DNA from: Adiantum capillus-veneris
Taxonomy: Eukaryota; Streptophyta; Polypodiopsida; Polypodiales; Pteridaceae
NCBI GenBank assembly: GCA_014529385.2
Contig: CM043962.1
Coordinates: 46,481,098-46,545,097 of the forward strand
Direction: 5' to 3'
DNA length: 64,000 bases
Positions 1 to 10,392 of this stretch are shown piece by piece. The notes under the pieces are model-generated. The model had not been told where the DNA came from. It made no database searches and saw only the letters and a list, made by a program, of their open reading frames with translations. Each line of letters opens with the position of its first letter. Position 1 is the stretch's first letter. Position numbers and translations under genes: made by a program.

Positions 1-1315
1 GCAAAACACATTGGTAAGGAAAGATAAAGGCAAATAAGAACTGACAAAGCTAGACTTAGACCATAGTTGTAAATTCTCCGATGTATGTCTGTGTCTAAGC
101 AAAAGCCTTCACCAAGAAAAGGCACTTCAGATCCAAACATTCCTACAAAAGACGATGTATATTTAGATCTAGAGAGATATCAGATACTATATGTTGGGGC
201 CAAATGAATGATCAAGCAATGAGCACATGTGCACACATGTTGCCTCAAAAAGCAATCATCTTCAACATCTCCCATAATATGTGACCCTTGTTCCCTATAG
301 CCGTGAGTGTGTAATGGATTTGAGCAAGAGCATTAAAACAAATCTGCTATGGAGAGCAAAACAAATTGTTAGTGGACACAATTGGAAGCACTCAGGAAAT
401 AGGAGGAAAGGTAGAAGATGAGACGATGAGACATGCAGGCTGAAGATGATTAGCAAGTAAAGTTCCAAGCCTTCGCTAAAACTTGAAGGCCAATGATGGG
501 TCCTACGTGTTAACAAGAAGGCAAATAAACTTCATTTTCTCAATGAAACCTTTGGCACTTTCATTTGCCCTCCATGAAACTCTAGAGAACTAAATGCCAT
601 ATCTTCCAAAACTTGTAAATTGAAGGTAACTTAAAGCAATTCCTCAGTAGTGGGCACCAAAACACTATTGGGAAAACAAAAGCAAGGGCACCTCTATAGC
701 AATGTGTCCCAATAGCGCTCAAAACACAACTACAAGTTAAGTGATCCCTTGGGAATTTACAAGCAGACACCCACCCAAAAGACCACCATGGAAACTGAGA
801 AGCTAGAGACGTATTTCATAAAGCTAACAAACCCCCCTTCAACTTATAAGGTGTTTCTAACCTATGAGGTGATAGATGGCCCAAAAAAAGTAATCTATTG
901 GAGAAAAAATGGTAGGAACCCTACCATAGGCTCCTAAGGCTTAGAGGTGATGATGCACCAACGTAACACTAGATTAATTATCCATCATGGCTCAGAGGCT
1001 AATCAAAAGCCAGTGTGGCTTAGAGGCATGTGTGTTGGATGCTCATAGGTGGGTCACAAGTGTCTTAGGCACACTTAGAAGCTACTATTATATTATAATT
1101 TATATCAATTGCATATTTATACTTACAAGAGATTCATTTTAGTTCAATTTTTTTAAAAAAAAACTATAGGTTCATAAAAAAAGAGAGGTAGTTTAATTCC
1201 AATCCACAAAATGTGTAAAGGGTTTTTTTAAACTAAGATATGATTGCATGTGGTATACAGGATTCTATAAGCTGCACCCTCAAGGTGAAACTCATGACAT
1301 GAAATGCTATAAACT
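1..1315. other. AT-rich stretch, no gene recognised
   Basis: Only short reading frames without recognisable motifs occur here on either strand. I see no coding signal, RNA gene or clear repeat. It may be old, highly decayed TE sequence, because the next kilobase is, but this is inference. Confidence 0.4.
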
Positions 1316-1321
1316 TCATAA

Positions 1322-1750
1322 ATGAAAAGGACAAAAGCAAGCAAGGTAGAGACAAACTATCTTGCTTGCTTTTATTGTTTCTTCTATGCAACCAAGGGAG
1401 ACAAACCACAAGGGGGAGGGAGATCCAACATAGACTCCAAAGGCAAGAATGACCACAAGAACAACAATAAGATGGAGAAGAGAGTTTACAAAGGCAACAA
1501 TAAGCTCTCTCCCAGTGAAATCTATAGTTATAAGAAGGACCATAAATGTTTGAGATGAGAGGAAAAAGGTCATACTTGCTGCCAATACCCTATCAAGGAA
1601 GCAAATAAGGACAATCCACAAGCATCTCAAATTCTCACACATGATCACTCAACCTCACAAGGAGCACCAATATGCTATTTGTTCCAGCCTCTATCCACAT
1701 TTTTATTTCTCATGATTTAGCTACAAAGTTGGATAAAATATTATGAACTA
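1322..1750 (+). pseudogene. Decayed Ty3/gypsy gag-protease remnant
   Basis: A lysine/asparagine-rich stretch leads into a motif like the end of a gypsy gag: a KLSPSE segment, then a zinc-knuckle pattern near 1540-1590 (KCLR, stop, EEKGHTCCQYP). The second cysteine codon has become TGA and the last cysteine reads Tyr, so the CX2CX4HX4C knuckle is destroyed. About 90 bases on, near 1680-1730, the frame reads ASIHIFISHDLATKL, which resembles the flank of a retroviral-type aspartic protease (DSGASHNFIS...). Seen: motif order and stops. Inferred: family assignment. No LTR was found, so the element limits are unknown. Confidence 0.5.
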
Positions 1751-1879
1751 TGCCCTTATGCGGATGAAAGTGGATCTTTGCAAGGATGGAAAGTTCCAAT
1801 TACTCTCCCCCACTTCATGCTCAAGGGTTTATAGATGAATTGATTTCTTTATTTCCCCCTTGAAGCATGAGGATATTTT

Positions 1880-2590
1880 TTTCCCCAAAAACAACCTTGC
1901 TGATTGATTTACAAAGGGATTGCCTTGTGAGAAGCTTAATCTTTTTGGATTTACTTCCTTTGTGGATTGATTAAATCGATTGTGCTCAACAATTTCTTAT
2001 TAATTTATGTGCTATCCTTGTTCACGTCATTTCCTTGAGGATTTGTGACCATATTTTGGATAGTGATGTGTGTGAATACAACTACTGTTGTGACGGGAAT
2101 TTATTTTTCCTATGTTTGCATTTTTTGTATGCTCATCTTTCTAGACTTAACTTTAAACTTGTGCACTAGGTAATACTACTTCATGTTCTGTATCCGTGAG
2201 CTTTTTCTCTGGCTTTATGTGTGTAATTCTAACTCAAGAAATCCTTCATTTCATTTATTATGGCACTTCTCAATGCATCCTACCCTTCAATTGTTCTTTC
2301 CCACTACAGGCATATCATCCGCAGAGAGGACCAAGGTTGAAAGATTAACATTAATAACCTTCATCATATAGAGCTAATGGTTGATTTTTCTCCCCATATA
2401 CTCTTGGGATTAAAGGATACATAAAACGTACCATACCATTTGAGTGGTGTTTTCTTCAAACCATATAAATCTCTCTAAGCTTACACATTGACTGTTCTTT
2501 GCCCTTTCACCCAAAAAAAAAATCCACACATTTTCTCATTAAGATCATCATGCAAAAAGAGTCGTCTAGACAAGTTGCATTTCCTCTCAA
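1880..2590. mobile_element. Scrambled Copia remnant, copy 1
   Basis: On the plus strand, 1885-1970 encodes the last residues of a Copia RNase H domain (NNLAD, stop, FTKGLP..FTSFVD, stop). LTR-like sequence follows, with the motif tagtgatgtgtgtgaa that is also found at the start of the A1/A2/C LTRs. From about 2180 to 2590 the minus strand encodes part of a Copia reverse transcriptase (LHDDLNEK followed by a decayed KGKE..CKL region). The two parts lie in opposite orientations, so this is a rearranged remnant. The whole block recurs in inverted orientation at 22421-23095. Confidence 0.6.
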
Positions 2591-2873
2591 GAAACTAAAA
2601 CCACCTTGTGGTCTTCATTACACCAAATATTACTAGAATCTCACAAACAGTATTCCATCCTACTAAACATGCCATAACAAGGAAAGACACTTTTAACTTT
2701 GAATCAAGTTTATTTCACATTTTCTTACAAAATGATCATGGCCTAAGTTTCAATTGTAGGCTCTCTAATATAAATCACATATGCAAAAAATTAAACTTAT
2801 TTATGGATTATAAAAAGCTTTTGGAGATACAAAGAGAATAGTATGACCTTTTCTATCGCGGGAATTAGCATGT
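2591..2873. other. No feature recognised between Copia remnant and tandem repeat
   Basis: A 77-codon plus-strand frame crosses this stretch but has no motif I recognise. It may be further decayed Copia sequence continuing from the minus-strand reverse transcriptase piece. Confidence 0.3.
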
Positions 2874-3075
2874 CTATATCTCTATACTTAAATTTAATGG
2901 ATCTATCAAGATATTACAAATTAGCTACCATTCAATGAAACTTGGAGCTCATAGGATGGCACAATCAAAGATATATCTCTATATCTCTATACTTAAATTT
3001 AATGGATCTATCAAGATATTACAAACTAGCTACCATTCAATGAAACTTGGAGCTCATAGGATGGCACAATCAAAG
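2874..3075. repeat. Tandem duplication, two 97-bp copies
   Basis: Copies at 2874-2970 and 2979-3075 (offset 105) are identical except for about one base. Both begin ctatatctctatactta and end ggcacaatcaaag. Near-identity implies a recent local duplication next to repeat R. Confidence 0.85.
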
Positions 3076-3156
3076 TTTCTCTCTCGTACTGCGTTTCTCT
3101 CTCTACCATATTGATAATCCACTTCAAGTGCTTGGTTTATGTATGTCATTGTATAG

Positions 3157-3240
<84 letters not shown>

Positions 3241-3590
3241 CTTGGAAGTGGCTAACACCACGATCAGAATCAAAACCAAATCAATCATAGCAATATTCTC
3301 TACATATAGAACGCCTTCAACATATATTACAAAACAATCTAACCTATACAATCACAATGTTGAGAGCTCAATATTGATTCTATCAAGAAAAGACCCGATT
3401 TTACAACTTGAAATGATTTTACACAATTCAAATTTTACACAAAAACTTCATGCATCAAGAAAGAGTTACGGATTAACTATAGGTCATATCTCAATTTGCA
3501 CAATTCTCTTCTTGTCACCTTCTCAATCTAGACATTGATGAAACTAAAAATTATTGCACATTTGGCTCAGCGAACCTTTTTGTTTTCACA
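3059..3590 (+). repeat. Interspersed repeat R, copy 1, with CT tract
   Basis: This copy contains a pure (TC)n tract at 3159-3238. Its left part (to about 3323) matches 23096-23323 and its right part (about 3324-3590) matches 35385-35650. Here the two parts are joined, so this copy is the uninterrupted version of the split repeat further on. I recognise no coding potential; arginine/glutamate or serine/leucine-rich frames across it are artefacts of the tract. Confidence 0.75.
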
Positions 3591-3683
3591 CAAAAATGTT
3601 GGAAGAAAGATGGGGAGAACGGTTGCTTCCAATTCCCAATCTTGCTTGCACACCTGCTTGTCATCTCTTTCAATTTTCCAAGT

Positions 3684-3684
<1 letters not shown>

Positions 3685-3745
<61 letters not shown>

Positions 3746-3777
3746 AGACTATGACAACACACACACACACACACACA
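3685..3777. repeat. (CA)n microsatellites
   Basis: A pure CA tract at about 3685-3742 is followed by a second short one at about 3755-3777. They explain the His-Thr and Cys-Val reading frames seen here. Confidence 0.9.
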
Positions 3778-3997
3778 TACACATAAGAGAATAAATTGAT
3801 AAGGGAAGAGTGTAAGAGAGTTTAAGAGGGGTTGTAAGAGATGTAGACATAATCATGGAGTAAACATAGTCACACGGTATAGCATAAGAGAGAGGGAAGA
3901 GAAAATTTAGGGCATCTACACAAGAAAAGCCTAAAGATTGCAGCCCCAAACTCCACGGCACCTCTTGTGGAGTTTGGTATTTGATATTTGATATTAT
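3778..3997. other. No feature recognised
   Basis: Sequence between the CA tracts and the proposed gypsy LTR. I see no motif or repeat that I can support. Confidence 0.35.
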
Positions 3998-4348
3998 TGT
4001 TGGTGTCAAAAAATGGAGCCCCCTCTTTAACACTTTAGTCTCACTTTAGTTATAAGTGGAACACATTACTTATTGTGTGACCCTCTTAGGGTGAGTTCTC
4101 ACTGTCTTATTTACAAACAAGCCATAGTGGCTTATTGATAAAAGAATTAAAAAACTGTACAAGAATAAAATGATCGAGGAGATTATTATTTGCCAGCGCC
4201 TCCTCGTCAAATCCCAAATTTCCAATTTATAAATCATCATGCACTCATTGTTAGTAAAATCAAATAGACATCACATAAGTAACCATTAAGCCAGCTGTCC
4301 CAATTTCAGTTCACCACATACAACAGGAGGGTGCCCAGTCTCGTAACA
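3998..4348 (-). repeat. Probable 3' LTR of gypsy-1
   Basis: Read on the minus strand, a purine-rich tract (GGTGGGAGGGA) directly precedes TGTTACGAGACTGG, as a polypurine tract precedes a 3' LTR. The distal end, ACACCAACA, gives TG...CA termini. No second LTR copy is present, so the distal boundary is tentative. Confidence 0.45.
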
Positions 4349-4432
4349 TCCCTCCCACCAGGGATAGCAACTGTCCTCAGTTGCTCACTAAAGATCAACT
4401 GGACCATGAGTAATGGAAAGTGTGGAGAAAGT

Positions 4433-7359
4433 CTAGGAAGTTGCGAATTTTTTTTCAGGCATCCATTTGGCATCCACTCTAGGGTGGCCTTTAAAGGTCA
4501 AAAGATAGCGGTTATAAACCATGCCAGTGCATGTGGTGGTGGTCTTGTGATCAACTATTTGTGCCGGGATGAGTTGCTCTTCTTGGTCCACAAGTGAAGG
4601 TGAATCTTCATAAATGTGATGTGTAGGTAGGGGTCCTCTGAAAGGTCTTAAAAGACTAATATAGAAAGCATTGTGACTATGCCAATGTGAAGGTAAGTCT
4701 GAATGAAATGAAACATCATTGATCACAATAGAATTTTTGAATGGGACGTAAAAACGAGGAGCAAGTTTAACAAAAACATTAGTATCGACACTTTTGACCC
4801 TTTGTTTTTCAATGCGAAGCATACCATAATCACCTTCCTTAAATTGGTGTGCCTTGCGGTGCTTGTCATGCATGCTTAGTGTAAAGTTCTTGTGAGTGTT
4901 ATGGCTTAATGCACACTTGCATAAACATAATGAAATTAGCAGTAAAATCACTAGTAGAGCAGGCACAACATTAAAAAGGTGGGAAGCAGGAGTAGGCAGA
5001 GAATGACCATACACAATTTCAAATGGCGATTTACATGTGGCAATGTGAGTGGTCTTGTTATATGCAAATTGTAGAATATGCAGGTAATCATCCCATTTCT
5101 TGGGTTGAGAAGAAACATAAGCTTTTAGCAAGTCAATAATAGTGCGATTAGTGACTTTTGCTTGACCATTAGATTCAAGATGGAATGCGAAAGTAAAATC
5201 AAGTGTTGTTCCAAGATTTTCAAAAATAGTAGTCCAAAAGCACTACAAAATTTTGAACCTCGATCAAATATTATGACTTCAGGTAAAACATGATGTGGAA
5301 AGACAACTTTAAGAAATAAAAGGTGCAGCTTGATGTGTTGTGAGTGTTTTCTTACAAGGAATGAAGTATGCTTGTTTAGAAAAATGGTCAATTATAATCC
5401 AAATCATATCATGCTTGTGAACAATGAGTGAAAATCCAGTGACAAAATCCATTGAAATATGTTCCCAAGGTTTTACTTGTGCTGCTTTGATCTTTTGACA
5501 AATCAAACAAGCTGAAACATACTGTTTAACATCCGTTTTCATCGTAAGTCAATAGAAATCACGACATCAGTTTTGAAAAGTAGTAACAAATCCTCTATAT
5601 CCAGCATAGGGTGATTTGTGCAATTCTTCAATGATCAATGTACGAAAAGTTTTAGTTACACATAACTTCTGTTTGAAATAAAGAAATTTTTCTTGAATAG
5701 TGTATTCCAAAAATGTGTGCACAAAATTCTCAGTCATATGCAACCATGTGGTTTTGAAATCATCATCTTGTGCATGATTGTCAGGCATTGAATCAAATGA
5801 AGTACCCGTAATGGTTGATAGATTATTAAGAGAGGGTCTTCGACTCAAAGCATCATCTAAACATTCTCCTTATCAAGTTGGTATTGAATGTTGGATGTTA
5901 AAAACTTTGAATGCAGGCATCCCACTTAATATGTGTATCATCTATTAAGGATTGAGACAATAAATACTTGATACTTTGTTGATCAGTTTTGATTATTAAA
6001 TCAACACCCATTAAATAGTGTTTTCAATTTTTCAAAGCATGTACAACAACAGTCAACTCTTTGCCATATGTACTAAATTTTGCTTCAGACGGTTTAAACT
6101 TACGACTTTCAAATGCAAGTGGATGGTTATCCTGCATAAGGACTGCATCGATACCTTTGCTACTAGCATCAGTGACTAGGACAAAAAAATGGCCTATCAA
6201 TATTAGAAAATTGTAGTGCTGGTGCATTTATCAAAGCATTCTTGAGTGTGTTAAAGGAAATTTCTTGCAAATCAGACCATATATGAGGAAAATATTTCTT
6301 TAACAGGAGAGTGAGGTAATGAAATTTGTAAGCAAAGTTACGTACAAACTTCTTGTAATAACTGCATAGACCAAGAAAAGAACGAAGTTTAGAAAATTTT
6401 TGGGTCTAGGTGATGATTGAATGGCCTCAATTTTCTTAGGGTCTACATGTATTCCCTTGCACGATACAATTTGTCCCAAATATTCAATTTTAAATTGGAA
6501 AAATGAACTCTTTTCAGGATTCAAAGACAAGTGGTTGTGTGCAAGCAGTTCAAATACACGTGTTAAGTGCTCTTTATGTTCTTGTTTTTATTTACTAAAT
6601 ACAAGAATATCATCAAAGAATACAATCACAAAATCTTGATGGTCAATGAAAATTCTGTTCATCATGCGTGTGAAAGTAGTTGGTGCATTTGTTAGACCAA
6701 ATGGCATGGCAAGAGATTCATAATGTCCCATTTGTGTTCTGAAAGCAGTTTTGTAGACATCTTGATCAAACATTTTGACTTGATAATACCTTGATTTGAA
6801 GTCAATTTTGCTAAAGGTGTTTGTTCCTTTTAGTTTATCTAACAGATGATCCACTCTAGGAATAGGGAACCTATTCTTGATGCTGATCTTGTTTAAAGCC
6901 TTGTAGTAAATACACATACAAAAAGTCCCATTTTTCTTCTTAACAAGAAGTACTAGAGCTCCGTATGGTGAACTACTAGGTCTTATAAGTCCTTGATCAA
7001 GCAAGCCGGTGTTTAAGTTTGTATCTCCCTATGTGCAGTCCGATTTACACGATAAGGTGCTCTACAAGGAGGTTCACTGCCTGTTATAATATCTATTTTG
7101 CGGTTTCTTGGCGTGAAGGTGGAATTCCAAGTGGTAGATCATGCATAAAACAATTCTTAAATTGTGAGAGAAAATCATCATGTAAGGAATTATGTGAGAT
7201 TTTAGTTTCAATGGAGATTTGATTTACCAGCACCAGATATTGTTTTCCTTGTTTTTGAATTGCTCTTTTGGCTTGAGTGTGAGAGAGAAGTGGAATTGAT
7301 GCCAACATTCTTTTGATATTCTTGGTTCCATATTTCCTATATATCTCTTCTAGCCGCAT
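4433..7359 (-). pseudogene. gypsy-1 pol: RT, RNase H, integrase, chromodomain
   Basis: Reading leftward from 7359, the PR-RT linker has LPLGIPPSR. RT (7004-6588) shows [17 protein letters not shown], a retained DFKS region, the MPFGLTNAP motif and the catalytic box FFDDIL in place of the usual YxDD. RNase H has a TDAS motif at about 6170-6180. Integrase shows CLICQK (zinc region), ISMDFVTGF (first Asp) and IIFDRGSKF (second Asp). The C-terminus has PAQIVDHKT and FKGHPRVDAKWMPE, matching a chromodomain tail. At least six breaks separate the pieces. Chromodomain-bearing gypsy elements (chromoviruses) use this tail for target choice; the subfamily cannot be set from the sequence alone. Confidence 0.8.
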
Positions 7360-8094
7360 TGCCGTTTCTAGCCTCTATTGTTATTTATCTTAATCTAAAG
7401 TCTTTTATTGGGTTCTTGGATTTCCAATGTTTGGCCTACATAGTTGTGTATGGATCCTATACTCTTGATCCATGGCCTTCCCAATAGCGTATTGTATGTC
7501 CCTTGGACACCAGGAAACTGGTTTTGAACTTTTTCTAGCCTACCCTAATCTGAAGATTCTCAATCAGACCATTGGCCTAGACTATCCCCTCCAGTTTGCC
7601 ATTCTGATTCTGAAAAGATTTAGTGTCATTTCTTAGATTCTTAATCTTTGTCTCACATGCTCCCCTTGAATGTTGACACCATCACCACCAACCATCCAGT
7701 ATCACCTCTTACAGTGTTTCCTTTTTTTATATCTTATAGTTGATCTGGATGACTGGTACTTTCTCATCTTTGATTTCATACAAGTCCACTACCATTGCAT
7801 TTGATTCTTTCTTCCTTTGATTTTTGATAAAATTGGTAGCCTCAAGTAACATTCTTCTAATGTCGTCCAGTTCAATAGTCAGCCTCTCATTTCACTCATC
7901 AACCTTGACATAAATCTAGTCATGTTTATTTCCAGCACTACTATCTGAACGAGATGATTTGCCTTTTGGATAACTGTCCTTGCAATTCCATCAGAGTATT
8001 TCATTTCTAGAGCTACTATCTGAACTTGGTAGTCTCCCATTTGGATAAGTGTCCTTGCAGTGAAATTCCCATGTTGCCCTCCTGCATCTCTTTG

Positions 8095-8460
8095 CTAATG
8101 GATCCTTTTATGGGAATGTGATTGTTTCTTTTGAACATTTTTTGTCCTCACATTTGATTTATCAGCCTTGGCCAAGTCTACCTTGACTTGTCCTAGATCC
8201 TTCTCCATGTGCTTCTCTAAGCCCTTTGCTAGTTCCTCATTTTGTTTTCCAGCAATGTCCTCACCAGATTCTGTAGAACTTTTACATTGTCTGGACATTG
8301 AGCTGCAAAGTTTCTATATTTACCATAGGTATAGCAGTTGAAGCTACACCTTATAAAATCGATTCTTCCCTGATCTCTACCATCAAATTTTTTATAGTGC
8401 CTATTTCTGCCATGTTGTTGGTACTAGCCCCACTTTGAAGCTATCTCCTTGAGGAAAAAA
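8095..8460 (-). pseudogene. gypsy-1 gag 3' remnant with broken zinc knuckle
   Basis: The minus strand at about 8312-8355 reads CYTYGKYRNFAAQCP. Intact gag has CX2CX4HX4C, so the second Cys has become Tyr and the His has become Asn, each by one base change. A lysine/glutamate-rich stretch follows. Position and strand fit gag of the gypsy element just downstream; no start codon can be chosen. Confidence 0.5.
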
Positions 8461-8599
8461 GAATTTTTGGAGGAAAACTTGCCTTCCTCCAAGAAGTGAA
8501 AAGGAAGGGTGAAACTACTTCCTTGAAGTTTGAAGCTTTCCCTTTCCTTCTAGCTTTCCTTTCAACACAAGTATGCTATCTTTCCTTGTTATACACAAC

Positions 8600-8672
8600 A
8601 AGGGTCAAGAGCTTGATGGTAAAGTGTTGGCCTCTTACCCTCATGGGGTGGGTTCAACCCTCCTTCATGCAA
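8600..8672 (+). repeat. tRNA-Lys-like head of a SINE candidate
   Basis: GAGCTTGATGGTAAAGTGTTGG resembles an A box. GGTTCAACCC at 8651-8660 fits the B-box consensus, with a CTCTTAC anticodon-loop-like segment between them, as in tRNA-Lys(CUU). The acceptor stem does not pair well, so this is not a functional tRNA. A tRNA-derived SINE is the best reading; its 3' end was not located. Confidence 0.45.
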
Positions 8673-8747
8673 GGGTTAAGCGGACCTTTCTACATGCGTA
8701 GCCAACAGAAGCCTTCAAAGCCTCGGTGCCGTCAAGTTTGCCTTGGT

Positions 8748-8912
8748 CGCCCACCTTTTTTGCTACACAGCGAAGAGGTCGTTGTATGCAGATTGTGGGA
8801 GAGAAGTGGGTTGGTCGCGGTTTGTCTTCGCGTGCTTCACACAGGAAGTTGTGCCTACCTTCGTTTTGTTGCACAACAGAGATGTTGTTATCTGCAGATC
8901 ATGGGAGAGAAG
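8748..8912 (+). repeat. Diverged tandem repeat downstream of the tRNA-like head
   Basis: Segments at about 8748-8806 and 8851-8912 share the order CC(C/T)ACCTT..., a CACA(G/A)C run and a shared end GGGAGAGAAG, about 103 bases apart. This duplication explains several overlapping plus-strand frames in 8496-9041, which I do not call genes. Confidence 0.5.
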
Positions 8913-9059
8913 CAGCACGTTGCATGCACATGCAACCCGCTTTTCCCCTTTTCCAAAAATAGCTCGGATACTAGTGAAAGGGCGGTGGTGATGTATGTGC
9001 TAGTCTCCACCCAACCGTGCTATCTTATAGCCTCTCCCTAGCATACACACTGTCCGACC

Positions 9060-9567
9060 GTGCCGATGGACTTTCCAATAGGACCCATGTCCTTACAAAA
9101 GGCCACACAAAAGAGTACCAAGAAGCCAAATCAAAAGATTCCAAAGAAGGCTAAACAAACCCTAGCTAAAGCAGCAGGTGAAAGTAGTCATACGCCAAAA
9201 GGGAAGACGATGAAGAAGAGAAAGAATCCTCCTGAAAAAACTATAGAGGAGGCCAACCAGTGTGATGAGAGGTGCAAGAAGTACCGCAACAATAATGCCC
9301 CTAATGTCCCATGGGCTCACACTGCCTAGCCTCCACCACCACCACCACCTCTCAAGAAGAAGCATCACTAGAGACCTAGCACATGTGCATTGCATAAAAT
9401 CTGCAAGTACCAAAAAGAGTACACAATGTATCATCCCTAAGGCCCCATTTTCTTGGCTCTTGAAAGAGATTTTGGCAATGGCCCATGCTAAGGGTGTGAC
9501 TATTAAGCTAGCCCATATGAACTTAGCACTTTGCCTACGTGATGATGATTGCTTTCATAAAACCTAG
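9060..9567 (+). pseudogene. Histone H3-like pseudogene, possibly CENH3-like
   Basis: A lysine-rich N-terminal part (from ATG 9060; KATQKST and KAKQTLAKAA resemble the H3 tail) ends in a stop at 9327, followed by a proline run. In the same frame, from about 9354, the sequence reads KKKHH-stop-RPSTCALHKICKYQK, aligned with [21 protein letters not shown] of H3. After a frameshift, 9442-9567 reads PKAPFSWLLKEI and HAKGVTI, matching the PFQRLVREI and HAKRVTI blocks. About 40 residues between those blocks, the long central helix, are absent. The long tail hints at a centromeric H3 variant, but this is inference. No introns are visible, so a processed copy is possible. Confidence 0.55.
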
Positions 9568-9782
9568 ATAGGAAAGCCGTTGTAACTTCTCAAGCGGCAT
9601 CTTTGCCAGCTTTATCATGTGACTATTTTGAAAAATGAAATTATCATATCTATATTTGGAAATTGCAATGTATTGTTTGAAATTTTAAGCTTGTATTGGT
9701 TATGGATTTGAATGTGATACTTGGGCCAATTTCTCTAATCAATCCGCGCGCAAGGTTCGTGTGACCTAGAAAGTAGAAATAT

Positions 9783-10312
9783 GGGCTAACGTGGTGCCCA
9801 TCCCGAGCCCCATGGGCTCTATGAACCCCATCGCCATGCACATGGTAGAATAACAAGCCGTTTCGTGGCCCCGTGTGCCACTGAGAAACTTTTGGTAGTT
9901 TGACATGGTCAAACTTCCAAACCTCTCTCCGTGGCATACGATGGCACAAAACGGCTACCATGTGCAAGATGATGGGTTCATATGGCCATGTGCATTGGGA
10001 TGGGCACCACATGAGTTGTACTTGTTACTTACTAGATAACATGGATCGTGCAAGAGTAGAAACATTTGTTTTGAGCACCTTGCAAATTGAATGTGCGTCA
10101 CGAGCCATTTGCGTACTAACATGATTTCTTCTTGACCTAGTTGAGCCCCACACTGGGTCAAACTGCCAAAATACACTCCGTGGCACACGAGGCCACATAA
10201 CAGCTTGATATTCCGCCCCATGCATGGTGATAGGGTTCATACGGCCCATGGGGCTTACCTACGACAAGACAAAATCATGTTAGTGTGCAAATAGCTTGTG
10301 ATGCACATGGAT
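9783..10312. repeat. Fold-back cluster with three copies of one unit
   Basis: The arm at about 9790-9902 is the imperfect inverted complement of about 9905-10014; both ends carry GTGGTGCCCATCCC and meet at agtttgacatggtcaaact. A third copy at about 10141-10262 has the orientation of the second. It is itself bracketed by a further inverted pair (about 10088-10140 and 10263-10312, core ACTAACATGATTT). Transcripts could form long hairpins. Probably fold-back or TIR element debris; no target-site duplication was identified. Confidence 0.65.
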
Positions 10313-10392
10313 CAAGACAAAACTTCATCAAGCTGATAACTTTATTAATTTCAAAGATACATCGAGACGTGCAATGCATGTGGCTAAGATAC

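Larger units (their letters stand above)
3998..8460 (-). mobile_element. Decayed Ty3/gypsy retrotransposon (gypsy-1)
   Basis: Minus-strand domains run in the gypsy order: gag knuckle (about 8310-8355), protease-RT linker (7093-7359), RT (6588-7004), RNase H (6024-6530), integrase (4700-5542) and a chromodomain-like C-terminus (4433-4570). A probable 3' LTR lies at 3998-4348. No matching 5' LTR was found upstream of gag, so the 5' end is lost or unrecognisable. Many stops and frameshifts make it inactive. Confidence 0.8.

Noticed and set aside
3047-3538. Plus-strand 163-codon frame and its antisense partner
   Set aside because: Both owe their length to the CT tract in repeat R (Ser-Leu or Arg-Glu runs).
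3535-3754. His-Thr and Cys-Val frames
   Set aside because: Translation of the CA microsatellite; no flanking coding signal.
8600-8672. Functional tRNA-Lys gene
   Set aside because: Acceptor and anticodon stems do not pair well; only the promoter boxes resemble a tRNA.
8496-9041. 181-codon plus-strand frame
   Set aside because: Covers the tRNA-like head and a diverged tandem repeat; no domain, and overlapping frames in the same repeat are equally open.
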